Positions 24,164-32,202 are shown, counted from the stretch's first letter. The stretch: DNA of 54,528 bases from a bacterium (GCA_021806615.1 JAJZRB010000002.1:1-54528); one strand, 5' to 3'. Program-made: numbers and translations. The notes: generated by a model from the sequence alone, not told the origin.

Positions 24164-24678
24164 TCTATCCTGATTATTTTATATCCTGTGAGCTTTCCTC
24201 CCGATTCTATCTGTATCGTTTCGCCGACTCGGCGGCCTAAAAGCGCCGCGCCGAGCGGCGAGCTGTGAGAGACGATGCCGCTTAAAGGATCGCTTTCCGT
24301 TGAACCCAGAATTTTATATGTCTTGAAATGGCCGGCTCCGTCTTTATCGCCGGTTTTTTCTATCTTCACCGAATGGCCGAGCCGGACTTGGTCCGTTTCG
24401 CCTGACGGCGTGATTATTTCCGCTCGTCTCAAGAGATCCTCTAGATCTAAAATACGTTGATTGAGTCCGCGCAGGCGCCCTTTCGCTACCTGGTATCCGG
24501 TATTCTCAGAAAAATCTCCCATGAGCGCGAGCCTGGCCACCTCGGCGGCTTCCCGCGGGCGGTTAATGGTTTTCCATTTATGCAATTTGGCTTTTAATTC
24601 CTCGTATTTTTCCGCCGTCATGAACGGGTCGGCTTTAGGGCGCGGGATCTTATCGCCTCGCCTCGTTGGTACCTGCAT
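24160..24678 (-). CDS. greA: Transcription elongation factor GreA/GreB family
   Basis: Stimulates RNA polymerase to cleave backtracked RNA. The N-terminal coiled coil is recognisable from AEKYEELKAKLHKWKTINRP through ALMGDFSENTGY, where the acidic tip residues D and E of the D-x-x-E-N motif lie. The C-terminal FKBP-like domain includes VRLGHSVKIE, YKILGSTESDP and SPLGAALLGRRVGE. It has 172 residues with an N-terminal extension of about 18 before the usual start, so a downstream start is possible. No Shine-Dalgarno. It is divergent from the gene at 24755. Confidence 0.88.
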   Translation of the reverse strand: MQVPTRRGDKIPRPKADPFMTAEKYEELKAKLHKWKTINRPREAAEVARLALMGDFSENTGYQVAKGRLRGLNQRILDLEDLLRRAEIITPSGETDQVRLGHSVKIEKTGDKDGAGHFKTYKILGSTESDPLSGIVSHSSPLGAALLGRRVGETIQIESGGKLTGYKIIRID

Positions 24679-24696
24679 AAGACTATATTTTTTATT

Positions 24697-24724
24697 TTGT
24701 CAGCGTAGTATATTATGATATAAT
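24697..24724 (+). promoter_or_regulatory. Promoter for 24755-25958
   Basis: TTGTCA (24697-24702), a 16-nt spacer, and the extended -10 TGATATAAT (24716-24724). On the opposite strand TATACT (24712-24707) could serve greA, so the two promoters may overlap. Confidence 0.65.
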
Positions 24725-24754
24725 TTCTAATAATTATCAATTTTCAGCCAGCCT

Positions 24755-25384
24755 ATGACTAAAATACACCCTAAAATGATAGTGCTTTCCGGGGTTATCC
24801 TGCTTATCATCGTTATTATAGCTTACGTCTTCAATTATTGGTGGTCCGGCGTCGGTTTTACCCGCCAAGCGGAGATGCCGCCCATTAACCTTGTCGCCGA
24901 GAATATCATCCCCGTGCCGGACAGCGGAGAGAAGATTCCGGAGGCCGCCGCTTCAACGACGGCCGCTTGGCTGACTTATGCGGATGGAGCGCATGGCTTC
25001 AGTTTCAAATATCCGCCGCAATTAACGGCTAAATATATTACGCCGCAGGTCTGGCCGCCGCAAATCAGCTTCTCTGACGGCCATTTAATCTGCCCCGTTA
25101 CTCCGGCGACTGGTAGCCAGGCCGAGAGAATTTCTCGCGAAAGAATCGGACAGCGCGAATATTGCCTAGACGCGCAGAGCGAAGGCGCGGCCGGATCGGT
25201 CTATACCGACTATAGCTATAAGACGGAATTAGGCGGGCGCCTCGTAGCCGTCAACTTCACTTTGCGTTATCCGCAGTGTTATAACTACGACAACCCGCAA
25301 CAAGCCGAGTGCGTGAATGAACGGCAGATTTTTAATCTGACCGATCTGATAGATAAGATAGTCGGGACTATTCATCCTCTATAA
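24755..25384 (+). CDS. Membrane-anchored extracytoplasmic protein
   Basis: Protein of 209 residues of unknown function. One N-terminal transmembrane segment (about 9-30, VLSGVILLIIVIIAYVFNYW) with few positive charges before it suggests a type II anchor, with the rest outside. TYADGAHGFSFKYPP is the start of a beta-rich domain pattern frequent in Patescibacteria surface proteins. Four Cys residues (HLICP, EYCLD, QCYN, ECVN) could form disulfides in the exported part. It lies 1 nt before the YgjP-like gene. Confidence 0.6.
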   Translation: MTKIHPKMIVLSGVILLIIVIIAYVFNYWWSGVGFTRQAEMPPINLVAENIIPVPDSGEKIPEAAASTTAAWLTYADGAHGFSFKYPPQLTAKYITPQVWPPQISFSDGHLICPVTPATGSQAERISRERIGQREYCLDAQSEGAAGSVYTDYSYKTELGGRLVAVNFTLRYPQCYNYDNPQQAECVNERQIFNLTDLIDKIVGTIHPL

Positions 25385-25385
25385 A

Positions 25386-25958
25386 ATGCTACAGCAGATA
25401 AAACTTCAGGGACGGGAACTGGACTATATCCTGAAAATAAGTTCTCGCGCCCGCCGTCTCCGCCTGACGATTTACGGCGACGGCCGTCTCGTCCTGACTC
25501 AGCCGCGCTTTTTAAGCCGTCGTTTCGCGGAAGATTTTCTCCGAGAAAAAGCCGCTTGGATCTTGGCTCGGTTAGACAAGGCTAAAGAATCTATGTCGCC
25601 CCTTGATAGCGGCCTGTCTGGCGCCGATCTCCGCGCGGATTACCTGGCTAAGAAAGCGGACGCCTATGAATTTGCCCGGACGCGTTTGGAGCATTTCAAT
25701 AAATTTTATAATTTCGCTTATCAAAAGATAAGTATCCGTAATCCGCGGACCCGCTGGGGAAGCTGCTCGCGGAAGGGCAATTTAAATTTTAGCTATCGTC
25801 TCTTAGATCTCACGCCAGAAGCGGCCGATTATATCATCGTCCATGAGCTTTGCCACTTGGCCCAGTTCAACCATTCGCCCCGTTTTTGGCGTCTAGTGTC
25901 CAGGACGATTCCCGATTATGATGAGAGACGGCGGTCTCTGCGTAATAAAATCAGGTGA
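25386..25958 (+). CDS. YgjP-like (DUF45) zinc metallopeptidase domain protein
   Basis: Protein of 190 residues of the YgjP/SprT-like group. The N-terminal part (RARRLRLTIYGDGRLVLTQP) and the block NPRTRWGSCSRKGNLNFSYR precede the zinc motif VHELCHLAQFNHSPRFW, in which HExxH and a third His are present. Predicted to be a metal-dependent hydrolase; the physiological substrate of the family is uncertain. It follows the membrane protein by 1 nt and its stop codon sits at the foot of a terminator hairpin. Confidence 0.88.
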   Translation: MLQQIKLQGRELDYILKISSRARRLRLTIYGDGRLVLTQPRFLSRRFAEDFLREKAAWILARLDKAKESMSPLDSGLSGADLRADYLAKKADAYEFARTRLEHFNKFYNFAYQKISIRNPRTRWGSCSRKGNLNFSYRLLDLTPEAADYIIVHELCHLAQFNHSPRFWRLVSRTIPDYDERRRSLRNKIR

Positions 25959-25974
25959 TTATCCCTGATTTTTT
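25947..25974 (+). terminator. Terminator after the YgjP-like gene
   Basis: AAAATCAGG (25947-25955) pairs with CCTGATTTT (25964-25972), loop of 8 nt, T run to 25974. Confidence 0.8.
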
Positions 25975-26004
25975 CTATTTTTAATCGCTTTTTATTGGAT
26001 TTTT

Positions 26005-26013
26005 TGTTATAAT
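26005..26013 (+). promoter_or_regulatory. Extended -10 promoter for sod operon
   Basis: TGTTATAAT, consensus extended -10, 30 nt before ATG 26044; the -35 region (TCGCTT) is weak. Confidence 0.6.
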
Positions 26014-26043
26014 TATCTTACTAATAATTTAATCTTCAATCAT

Positions 26044-26634
26044 ATGTTTACTTTACCGTTATTACCTTACGACCGCGCGGCCTTAGAGCCTCATATGTCG
26101 GGAAAGACCCTAGATTTCCATTACGGCAAACATCACCAGGCTTATATCGATAATCTTAATAAGCTTATTTCTGGTACGGATTTAGAAAAAGAGACTTTGG
26201 AAAATATCATTAGGCAGACCGCCGGCGATGCGGCCCGTAGCGGTATTTTCAATAATGCCGCCCAGCATTATAATCATGCTTTCTTCTGGCCCGGTCTACG
26301 CCCGACGGCCGAAAAGATGAACCCGGACGCCAAGACCCTGGGCTTGATTAATCAGAGTTTCGGATCCTTGGAGATGTTCTATACTGAATTCAAGGTAGCC
26401 GCAGTCAGCCTCTTCGGCAGCGGTTGGGTCTGGCTAGTTAAAGACGGGGCAGCCTTGAAAATAATGAAGACCTCTAACGGCGACAATCCCGTGGCGCACA
26501 GCTTGAAGCCGATCTGGGGCTTGGATGTCTGGGAGCATTCCTATTATCTTGATTATCAGAACCGCCGCGCGGATTTTGTAGAAGCGGTCTTGAAGAATTT
26601 GATCAATTGGAATTTCATAGCTCAGCAGCTTTAA
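26044..26634 (+). CDS. sodB: Fe/Mn-type superoxide dismutase
   Basis: Disproportionates superoxide to H2O2 and O2. The four metal ligands are visible: H26 (FHYGKHH), H78 (QHYNHAFFW), D161 and H165 (LDVWEHSYYLDYQNRR). Gln74 in AAQHYNH sits where iron enzymes carry the active-site Gln, so an Fe-type enzyme is more likely than Mn. It has 196 residues and no signal peptide. It is the first gene of a run through the PHP and histidine phosphatases. In a genome with an [FeFe] hydrogenase it suggests exposure to oxygen. Confidence 0.93.
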   Translation: MFTLPLLPYDRAALEPHMSGKTLDFHYGKHHQAYIDNLNKLISGTDLEKETLENIIRQTAGDAARSGIFNNAAQHYNHAFFWPGLRPTAEKMNPDAKTLGLINQSFGSLEMFYTEFKVAAVSLFGSGWVWLVKDGAALKIMKTSNGDNPVAHSLKPIWGLDVWEHSYYLDYQNRRADFVEAVLKNLINWNFIAQQL

Positions 26635-26643
26635 CTTACATTT

Positions 26644-27357
26644 ATGATGAAAGTCGATTTGCATACCCATTCTTTGGCGAGCGGCCACGCTTATAATACT
26701 ATTTTAGAGATAGCCAAGGACGCGGCCGACAAGAATTTGGAAGCGGTCGCGATCACCGACCATGGGCCGGCTTTAGGTTTCGTCCAATATCCTAATTATT
26801 TTCATGTTTTGCGCCGTATCCCCGATGAACTGTTCGGCGTGCGCATCTTAAAAGGCTGCGAAGCGAATATCCTGGATACCGAGGGAACGATCGATATCGG
26901 AGAGAAAGTGCAGCGGCGCTTGGATCTGGTTATCGCCGGCCTGCATGTTATTCCAGGGTTTCCTAGAGATCTCGGCCCGGAAGGGAATACAGCGGCCCTG
27001 GTAAAAGCCATAGACAAAAATCGTATCCATATCATTTCCCACCCCTTCCGTCCCGGTTTTCCGGTGAATATCAAGAAGCTCTTTTCGGCTTGCCAGGCAC
27101 GGCACGTCCTTTTGGAAATAAATTTGAGCGTTTTGCGGGACGAATTGGATAACGAGATGGTCGTCGCTAATACGAAAGAACTGGTGGATCTGGCCCTAGA
27201 AAACAAAGCGAAGCTAGTCATTAACTCCGACGCCCATTTCATTAGCGAGGTAGCTGATGATAGCATCTTGAAAGAGCTATCCTTCAAGGTGCCGCCAGAA
27301 ATAGTTTTAGGTGTTGGCGGTTATAAAGAAGTGGCCGAATTTTTAGCCGATAAGTAA
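26644..27357 (+). CDS. PHP-domain phosphatase (YcdX-like)
   Basis: Metal-dependent phosphoesterase of 237 residues. Motifs: DLHTHSLASGHAYNTI, ITDHGPAL, GCEANI, IAGLH, IISHPFRPG and INSDAHF, together supplying the His/Asp/Glu ligands of a trinuclear site. The ASGHAY segment is characteristic of the YcdX subgroup of phosphatases; the natural substrate is not determined. Start at ATG 26644 or the adjacent 26647. It lies 9 nt after sod and 10 nt before the next gene. Confidence 0.85.
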   Translation: MMKVDLHTHSLASGHAYNTILEIAKDAADKNLEAVAITDHGPALGFVQYPNYFHVLRRIPDELFGVRILKGCEANILDTEGTIDIGEKVQRRLDLVIAGLHVIPGFPRDLGPEGNTAALVKAIDKNRIHIISHPFRPGFPVNIKKLFSACQARHVLLEINLSVLRDELDNEMVVANTKELVDLALENKAKLVINSDAHFISEVADDSILKELSFKVPPEIVLGVGGYKEVAEFLADK

Positions 27358-27367
27358 TTTTAGTAAT

Positions 27368-28039
27368 ATGTATAAGAATCCCTATGCTAAGTTAAAGCCG
27401 CCGCTTAGAAAACCGTATACCGAAGTCTATCTTATCCGTCATTGTAATCCCGATTATTCGCTAGAGAAAAAGATTGGCGATTATGATATGCCTTTGTCTA
27501 TAGCCGGCCGGAAACAAAGGAAATATCTGACCAAGAAGCTCTTGGCGATGGATATAGATAAGATTTACGCGAGCGGTTTGGCTAGAGCCCAGGAAACAGC
27601 CGAGCCTTTCGCCGCGGCCGTCAGGAAGACGATTATCATTGATAAGCGCCTGGATGAAATCGACTGGGAAGATTGGTATAGGATAAAGTATTTTAATATG
27701 TCGGAGAAGACGCGCGAGAAAAGGATGAAGCATCATGTCCGGCTCGATAAAGAGCTGGATAAGATGCAGACTATCGCTCGCCGCGCTCTCGCGGATCTGT
27801 TCCGGCGTAATCGCGGCCAGAAGATCGCGGTCTTCTCCCACGGCAATTTTATCAAATCTCTACTAACCGATATCCTGAATGCTGACGTTATCGGTTTCTT
27901 GTCCATGGAGATATTCCAATCGTCCATCAGCAAATTAGTCATTGATCGCGATGGGTATATCAAAATAAGCTATGTAAACGATTATAGCCATTTGCCATCG
28001 CCGCCGACCGAAGATTTATTCGTTACTTTATTAGATTAG
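27368..28039 (+). CDS. Histidine phosphatase family protein
   Basis: Phosphoglycerate-mutase-like phosphatase of 223 residues. VYLIRHCNPDY gives the catalytic Arg-His (RHC in place of RHG), LSIAGRKQ and YASGLARAQETAEPF the second Arg, and AVFSHGNFIKSLL the second His. All catalytic residues are present. The substrate is unknown; cofactor-dependent mutase activity is less likely given the divergent loop. Close spacing on both sides suggests an operon with the PHP phosphatase and the secreted protein. Confidence 0.82.
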   Translation: MYKNPYAKLKPPLRKPYTEVYLIRHCNPDYSLEKKIGDYDMPLSIAGRKQRKYLTKKLLAMDIDKIYASGLARAQETAEPFAAAVRKTIIIDKRLDEIDWEDWYRIKYFNMSEKTREKRMKHHVRLDKELDKMQTIARRALADLFRRNRGQKIAVFSHGNFIKSLLTDILNADVIGFLSMEIFQSSISKLVIDRDGYIKISYVNDYSHLPSPPTEDLFVTLLD

Positions 28040-28045
28040 CAGGTT

Positions 28046-29512
28046 ATGCATCTTTTAAAGGGTAAAATTATTATTGTCTTATTAGCCGGCGCCCTGGTTT
28101 TCCAGATAGCGTCCGCTCAAGCCGCCCTTAATCTGAACGGACGCATCCTTTTGCAAGTTCAGGATAAGGGGCAGGCTTGGTACGTAAACCCGCTTAACAG
28201 CCAGCGTTATTATTTGGGCCGGCCTGATGACGCCTTTAATCTCATGCGTTCTCTCGGCCTGGGTATTACGAACGCTGACGCTGATAATTTTTTGAAAAAT
28301 GGCGCTCCGCTACGCTTGTCCGGGCGCATCCTCTTGCAAGTCCAGGATAAAGGCCAAGCGTATTATGTCGATCCTCAAAACTTAAGATTATCTTATCTCG
28401 GCCGGCCGGCTGACGCTTTTAATCTGATGCGCTCCCGCGGGCTAGGTATTACTAACGCCGATCTAGCCTTGATCGCGATTTTCCAAGACAGCCCGGCGTC
28501 CTCAGCCGGCGTCGCTACGGCCCATGATTTTACCTTTAAATACCAAAATAATAGTTATCAAATCAGCCAGGATCTTTCCGCGGCTTGGTATAGCGCCTAT
28601 AAGGATTCGCCTAAAGTCTATACTTATTCTAGCGCGAATGAGCCGGCGAACCTGCGCGAAGCTTTTTATGGGCTGTTCCTGCAATCTAAAGCCGGCGACA
28701 GCTCTTTAGACGATCTGGTGTCTAAGATGAAAGCCATCGCTGGCCGTAATAATTGGACGAGTGATCAGCTGGCGGAATTCACTTTGGCGTTCGTCCAGTC
28801 CATCCCTTACGACCACGCGAAATTAGCAGCTGATAATAACCGCAATACTGACCCTTACTATCCGTATGAAACCCTGTATCTAGACCGTGGCGTCTGTTCT
28901 GACAAGACTTTTTTGGCTGTCGCCTTATTGCGCCGTCTCGGTTTTGGCGCCGCGATATTAGATTTTCCGGACGCTAATCATTCGGCGGCCGGTATAGCTT
29001 GCCCCGTCGCCGATTCCGTAAACGGTTCGGGTTATTGCTATGGCGAAACGACTAACTATTTCCCGCTCGGCGTCGTTCCGCAGTCGATCAGCGCCGGACA
29101 AGCGCAAACAGCAGCTGATGAATTTACCAATCTCTTCAGCGCCGCCAGCTTAGGCAGGATGGAAATTTATCAGAAGACTAGTGGAAAAACATATGATGGC
29201 GTCGCCGCCACCAAGAGCCAGGTCGCCTATCTTAAAGCTTCTAAGGATGACTTGAGCGCCAGGCAGATAGAATTAAACAGCTTGGAGGCTGATCTCCGGA
29301 TCAAGGAAGCCGATTTGAGCGCTATGAAGACGAATATGGATAATTATTATAATAGCGGTCAGACAGATAAGTATAATAATCTGGTGCCTGATTATAATAA
29401 TCTGGTCAATCAATATAATGCGGCTCTCGCTAATTATCAGGCTAAAATCAATGAATATAATCAAAAAGCCGCCAGTTTTAATCAGGCTGTTAAAAATTTC
29501 TATCAAAAATAA
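28046..29512 (+). CDS. Secreted transglutaminase-like protein with GRILLQV repeats
   Basis: Exported protein of 488 residues. A signal peptide (about 1-26, IIIVLLAGALVFQIASAQA) is followed by two near-identical units of about 55 residues, each starting GRILLQVQDKGQA and ending YLGRPxDAFNLMRSxGLGITN. A transglutaminase-like domain follows: RGVCSDKTFLAVALLRRLGF with the catalytic Cys (about 283) and DANHSAAGI with the His. The C-terminal 110 residues form a predicted coiled coil. The repeat unit recurs in secreted Patescibacteria proteins and probably binds the cell envelope. A peptidase or crosslinking role is inferred. Confidence 0.8.
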   Translation: MHLLKGKIIIVLLAGALVFQIASAQAALNLNGRILLQVQDKGQAWYVNPLNSQRYYLGRPDDAFNLMRSLGLGITNADADNFLKNGAPLRLSGRILLQVQDKGQAYYVDPQNLRLSYLGRPADAFNLMRSRGLGITNADLALIAIFQDSPASSAGVATAHDFTFKYQNNSYQISQDLSAAWYSAYKDSPKVYTYSSANEPANLREAFYGLFLQSKAGDSSLDDLVSKMKAIAGRNNWTSDQLAEFTLAFVQSIPYDHAKLAADNNRNTDPYYPYETLYLDRGVCSDKTFLAVALLRRLGFGAAILDFPDANHSAAGIACPVADSVNGSGYCYGETTNYFPLGVVPQSISAGQAQTAADEFTNLFSAASLGRMEIYQKTSGKTYDGVAATKSQVAYLKASKDDLSARQIELNSLEADLRIKEADLSAMKTNMDNYYNSGQTDKYNNLVPDYNNLVNQYNAALANYQAKINEYNQKAASFNQAVKNFYQK

Positions 29513-29557
29513 GCTAATATCAGTATAAATATTTTTATTTTTAGCTTATCTTAGGAC

Positions 29558-29586
29558 TTGACAATCTTGTCTATTCGCGATATCTT
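29558..29586 (+). promoter_or_regulatory. Promoter of rpsB-tsf
   Basis: Perfect TTGACA (29558-29563), 17-nt spacer, TATCTT (29581-29586). The predicted start is near 29593, at the foot of the hairpin below. Confidence 0.6.
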
Positions 29587-29593
29587 TAAGGTC

Positions 29594-29626
29594 GGAGGTT
29601 AGGCCTCTTAAAGCAACCTCTTTTTT
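29594..29626 (+). terminator. Terminator/attenuator hairpin in the rpsB leader
   Basis: GAGGTT (29595-29600) pairs with AACCTC (29615-29620) and is followed by six T. GAGG can alternatively pair with CCTC (29604-29607). It either ends read-through from the upstream gene or attenuates the rpsB transcript; its position downstream of a good promoter favours the second. Confidence 0.6.
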
Positions 29627-29649
29627 GTATCAAAAACTAATTAATTATC

Positions 29650-29756
29650 ATGCTCCGACTTATTTTCTTCTCCGGTTTTCCGGAGCGGCGGAGCAGAAGC
29701 TAAGGGCGCCGTCAGCCTTCCGTCAGGAAGACCGCCGCCGCTTAAAAAGAAAAAAT
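29650..29756 (+). promoter_or_regulatory. Structured 5' leader of rpsB
   Basis: Nested hairpins: TGCTCCG (29651-29657) with CGGAGCA (29689-29695) encloses CTCCGG-TTTT-CCGGAG (29670-29685). Further on CTTCC-GTCA-GGAAG forms a second hairpin, just before an A-rich stretch and the ATG. rpsB leaders in several bacterial groups bind S2 for feedback control; whether this one does is inferred. Confidence 0.5.
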
Positions 29757-30452
29757 ATGATTAACGTACCCAAAGTGGAAGACATGCTGAAAGCCGGCAT
29801 GCATTTCGGCCATCGGACCAACCGTTGGCACCCGAAGATGAAGCAATTCATCTTCACCTCTAAGAATGGCGTCTATATCATTGATCTGCGCAAGACCCAG
29901 GAAAAATTGCAGGAAGCCCTGGAATTCTTAGCTAAACTGGTGGCTGAAGGAAAGAGCGTCTTATTCATCGGCACCAAGAGCCAGGTTTCCGCGCCTTTGA
30001 AGAAAATGGCCGAAGAAACCGGCCAGCCCTATGTCGTCGGCAAATGGCTCGGCGGATATCTGACTAATTTTGCCATCGTCAAAAAATCCGTCAAGAAATA
30101 TCTCGACTTGATCGAAAAGAGAGAAACCGGCAAATTGGATAAATATACGAAAAAAGAACGTTTAGATTTTGATCGGGAAATTAAAAAATTAGAAGAACGC
30201 GTCGGCGGTTTGAGTACCCTTAACAAGTTGCCGGACGCTTTATTCGTCTGGGATATCAAGGAAGAGGAAACAGCGGTCCGAGAGGCGCAACAGAAGAATA
30301 TCCCGATTATCGCCATTTGCGATACGAACGTCAATCCGGAAGAAGTCAATTATCCGATTCCGGCCAACGACGACTCCACTAAGACCATCAAGCTGATCCT
30401 GGAAGCAGTCAGACACGCTATCCTGGAAGGTAAAAAAAGTTTAAAAAATTAA
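29757..30452 (+). CDS. rpsB: 30S ribosomal protein S2
   Basis: uS2, a component of the 30S subunit near the platform and head. The start is ATG 29757 (MINVPKVEDMLKAGMHFGHR), giving 231 residues; the track's longer ORF runs into the leader RNA. Hallmarks: GMHFGHRTNRWHPKM, LFIGTKSQ, KWLGGYLTN, PDALFVWD, IAICDTNVNP and PIPANDDS. The usual length is about 230-255. It is followed by tsf, as in most bacteria, through a 63-nt gap that can fold into a hairpin. Confidence 0.95.
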   Translation: MINVPKVEDMLKAGMHFGHRTNRWHPKMKQFIFTSKNGVYIIDLRKTQEKLQEALEFLAKLVAEGKSVLFIGTKSQVSAPLKKMAEETGQPYVVGKWLGGYLTNFAIVKKSVKKYLDLIEKRETGKLDKYTKKERLDFDREIKKLEERVGGLSTLNKLPDALFVWDIKEEETAVREAQQKNIPIIAICDTNVNPEEVNYPIPANDDSTKTIKLILEAVRHAILEGKKSLKN

Positions 30453-30462
30453 ATTAGGTCCG

Positions 30463-30500
30463 GGAAGAGGCTGCCGCCGATCGGCGTTCGGCCGTCTTCC
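30463..30500 (+). promoter_or_regulatory. Hairpin between rpsB and tsf
   Basis: GGAAGA (30463-30468) pairs with TCTTCC (30495-30500), enclosing the palindrome CGCCGATCGGCG (30475-30486). No T run follows, so it is not a terminator; it may affect tsf translation or mRNA processing. Confidence 0.45.
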
Positions 30501-30515
30501 AGGGCTGATAACAAT

Positions 30516-31310
30516 ATGGAACTCATCAAACAATTGCGCGAAATGACCGGCGCCGGCATGGTAGATTGCAAGAAAGCGCTGGACGAAGCGGCCAATGATC
30601 TGAATAAGGCCGTAGAAATTTTGCGTAAGAAAGGCATTTCCAAGGCCGCTAAGCGCACGGATCGGGAAACCAATGAAGGCGTAGTCAAAGTGGCGGTAAA
30701 CGAAGCGCGAAACGAAGGCTATATCCTGGAATTAGATTCAGAAACTGATTTTGTCTCCCGCAATGAAAAATTCCAACATTTTGCCGAAGCGGTTTTAAGC
30801 TTAGCCCAGGAAAAGAAGCCGGCTGATTTGGCGGCTCTTTTAGCTTTGCCTTATGACGGAGCTACGGTGGCTGATAGTTTAGCGACTTTATCCGGTACTA
30901 TCGGTGAAAAGATGGAGATCAAACGCTTCGCTATCTTAAGCGGTCAGACCGTAGCGGCCTATTCGCATTTAGGCGGGCGCATCGGCGTCTTAGTCGCTTT
31001 AGACACGGCCGGTAAGGCTGATTTAGCTGGCGATATCGCGATGCAAGTCGCGGCGGCCAATCCGAAATATTTAGTGCCGTCTGAGGTTGACCCGGCGGAA
31101 ATGGCTAAGGAGAAAGAAATCTATAAGGCGCAACTCTTAAAAGAAGGCAAGCCGGAGAATATGGTGGACAAGATCGTGGAAGGGAAAATGGGCAAGTATT
31201 ATTCCGAAGTTTGCTTGGTAGAACAGGAGTATATCAAAGACGACAAGAAGAAAGTCAAAGACATTTTAGGCGGTGCGAATATTTTACGATTCGTCCGCTA
31301 TTCTCTATAA
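30516..31310 (+). CDS. tsf: Elongation factor Ts
   Basis: Guanine-nucleotide exchange factor for EF-Tu. The N-terminal UBA-like domain reads IKQLREMTGAGMVDCKKAL, followed by ILRKKGISKAAKR. The conserved exchange motif LDSETDFVSRNEKF (about 71-84) contains TDF of the Asp-Phe pair that enters the EF-Tu Mg site. A C-terminal core follows, including IAMQVAAANPKYL. It has 264 residues. It sits between rpsB and ricT and is read from the rpsB promoter. Confidence 0.95.
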   Translation: MELIKQLREMTGAGMVDCKKALDEAANDLNKAVEILRKKGISKAAKRTDRETNEGVVKVAVNEARNEGYILELDSETDFVSRNEKFQHFAEAVLSLAQEKKPADLAALLALPYDGATVADSLATLSGTIGEKMEIKRFAILSGQTVAAYSHLGGRIGVLVALDTAGKADLAGDIAMQVAAANPKYLVPSEVDPAEMAKEKEIYKAQLLKEGKPENMVDKIVEGKMGKYYSEVCLVEQEYIKDDKKKVKDILGGANILRFVRYSL

Positions 31311-31316
31311 CTAACA

Positions 31317-32159
31317 ATGCTTATCGCTCAGGTACAATTCGCTCCCTGGGATAAAGTTTATAATTTTTCCGCCGGCGACTTAGAACTCGCCGTCGGTGAT
31401 TATGTTATTGTCAAGACCGAATTAGGGACAGAGTTAGGGAAAGTTAATTCTTTGTTTCCCGTCAGCGCTGAGAGCGGGCTAGTGGCTGGCGCCGATAGCC
31501 GGGAGATAAAGCCAGTCTTGAGGAAAGCTGACTATGACGACGTTTCCAAGCTGCCGGACGCCGCCCGGAAAGAGGAAGTTTTAGAATATTGTCAGGAGAT
31601 GATCCAGAAGCATGACCTTAAGATGAAGCTGGTGGATGTCCATTTCGCTTATGAGGGCAATCGCTATAATTTTGCTTTTATCGCCGATGGTCGCGTTGAC
31701 TTCCGGGAGCTGGTTAAAGATTTAGCCGGCCGCTTCAGCGCCAATATCCGTCTGACGCAGATCGGAACGCGCGATGAGGCTAAAATAGCCGGAGACTGCG
31801 GTCCTTGCGGCCGCGAACTCTGTTGCCGGGGATTTTTGACGGAATTTTCTTCTATTACTTCGGAAATGGCTGAGGCCCAGCAAGTCGTCCACCGCGGCAG
31901 CGAACGGATTTCCGGCATGTGCGGACGCCTGATGTGCTGCTTGTCTTATGAATATGAGGGATATAAGGATATGGCCGGAGCATTGCCTCCTTTGGGCACG
32001 AAAGTGAATGTGGACGGAACGCGGGGCACAGTCGTCGGACATCATATTTTGAAACAGACCGTGGATGTCAAGATTCCCAGCGAAAGAGCCGATGAACGGG
32101 ACGTGATTATAGAAGTGGACATAAATAGGCACAAGAAGAAGCCGAATAATAAACAATAA
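31317..32159 (+). CDS. ricT: PSP1-domain protein, RicT/YaaT-like
   Basis: Protein of 280 residues with the PSP1 C-terminal domain. Cys-rich signatures DCGPCGRELCCRGFL and MCGRLMCCLSYEYEGY match RicT, which in Bacillus joins RicA and RicF in an Fe-S complex that promotes RNase Y processing. The N-terminal VQFAPWDKVYNF and VIVKTELGTELGKV are the usual start. No RicA or RicF is in the window, so the family name rather than the exact function is secure. Last gene of the rpsB operon, 6 nt after tsf, followed by a terminator. Confidence 0.85.
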   Translation: MLIAQVQFAPWDKVYNFSAGDLELAVGDYVIVKTELGTELGKVNSLFPVSAESGLVAGADSREIKPVLRKADYDDVSKLPDAARKEEVLEYCQEMIQKHDLKMKLVDVHFAYEGNRYNFAFIADGRVDFRELVKDLAGRFSANIRLTQIGTRDEAKIAGDCGPCGRELCCRGFLTEFSSITSEMAEAQQVVHRGSERISGMCGRLMCCLSYEYEGYKDMAGALPPLGTKVNVDGTRGTVVGHHILKQTVDVKIPSERADERDVIIEVDINRHKKKPNNKQ

Positions 32160-32175
32160 AGAATAGCTATTTGAT

Positions 32176-32202
32176 AAAAAACCGCTCTAGCAGCGGTTTT
32201 TT
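32176..32202. terminator. Terminator of rpsB-tsf-ricT
   Basis: AAAAAACCGCT (32176-32186) pairs with AGCGGTTTTTT (32192-32202), loop 5 nt. Confidence 0.88.

Noticed and set aside
24682-24687. TATAGT as greA -10 on the minus strand
   Set aside because: Only 3 nt before the ATG; the TATACT at 24712-24707 gives a sensible leader.
26802-27287. Minus-strand ORF of 161 aa
   Set aside because: Complement of the PHP phosphatase, which has clear metal motifs on the plus strand.
29509-29549. ATAAGCTAA/TTAGCTTAT inverted repeat after 28046..29512 as a terminator
   Set aside because: 23-nt AT-rich loop and no T run; too weak to call.
31722-32156. Minus-strand ORF of 144 aa
   Set aside because: Antisense to ricT, whose Cys motifs are certain.
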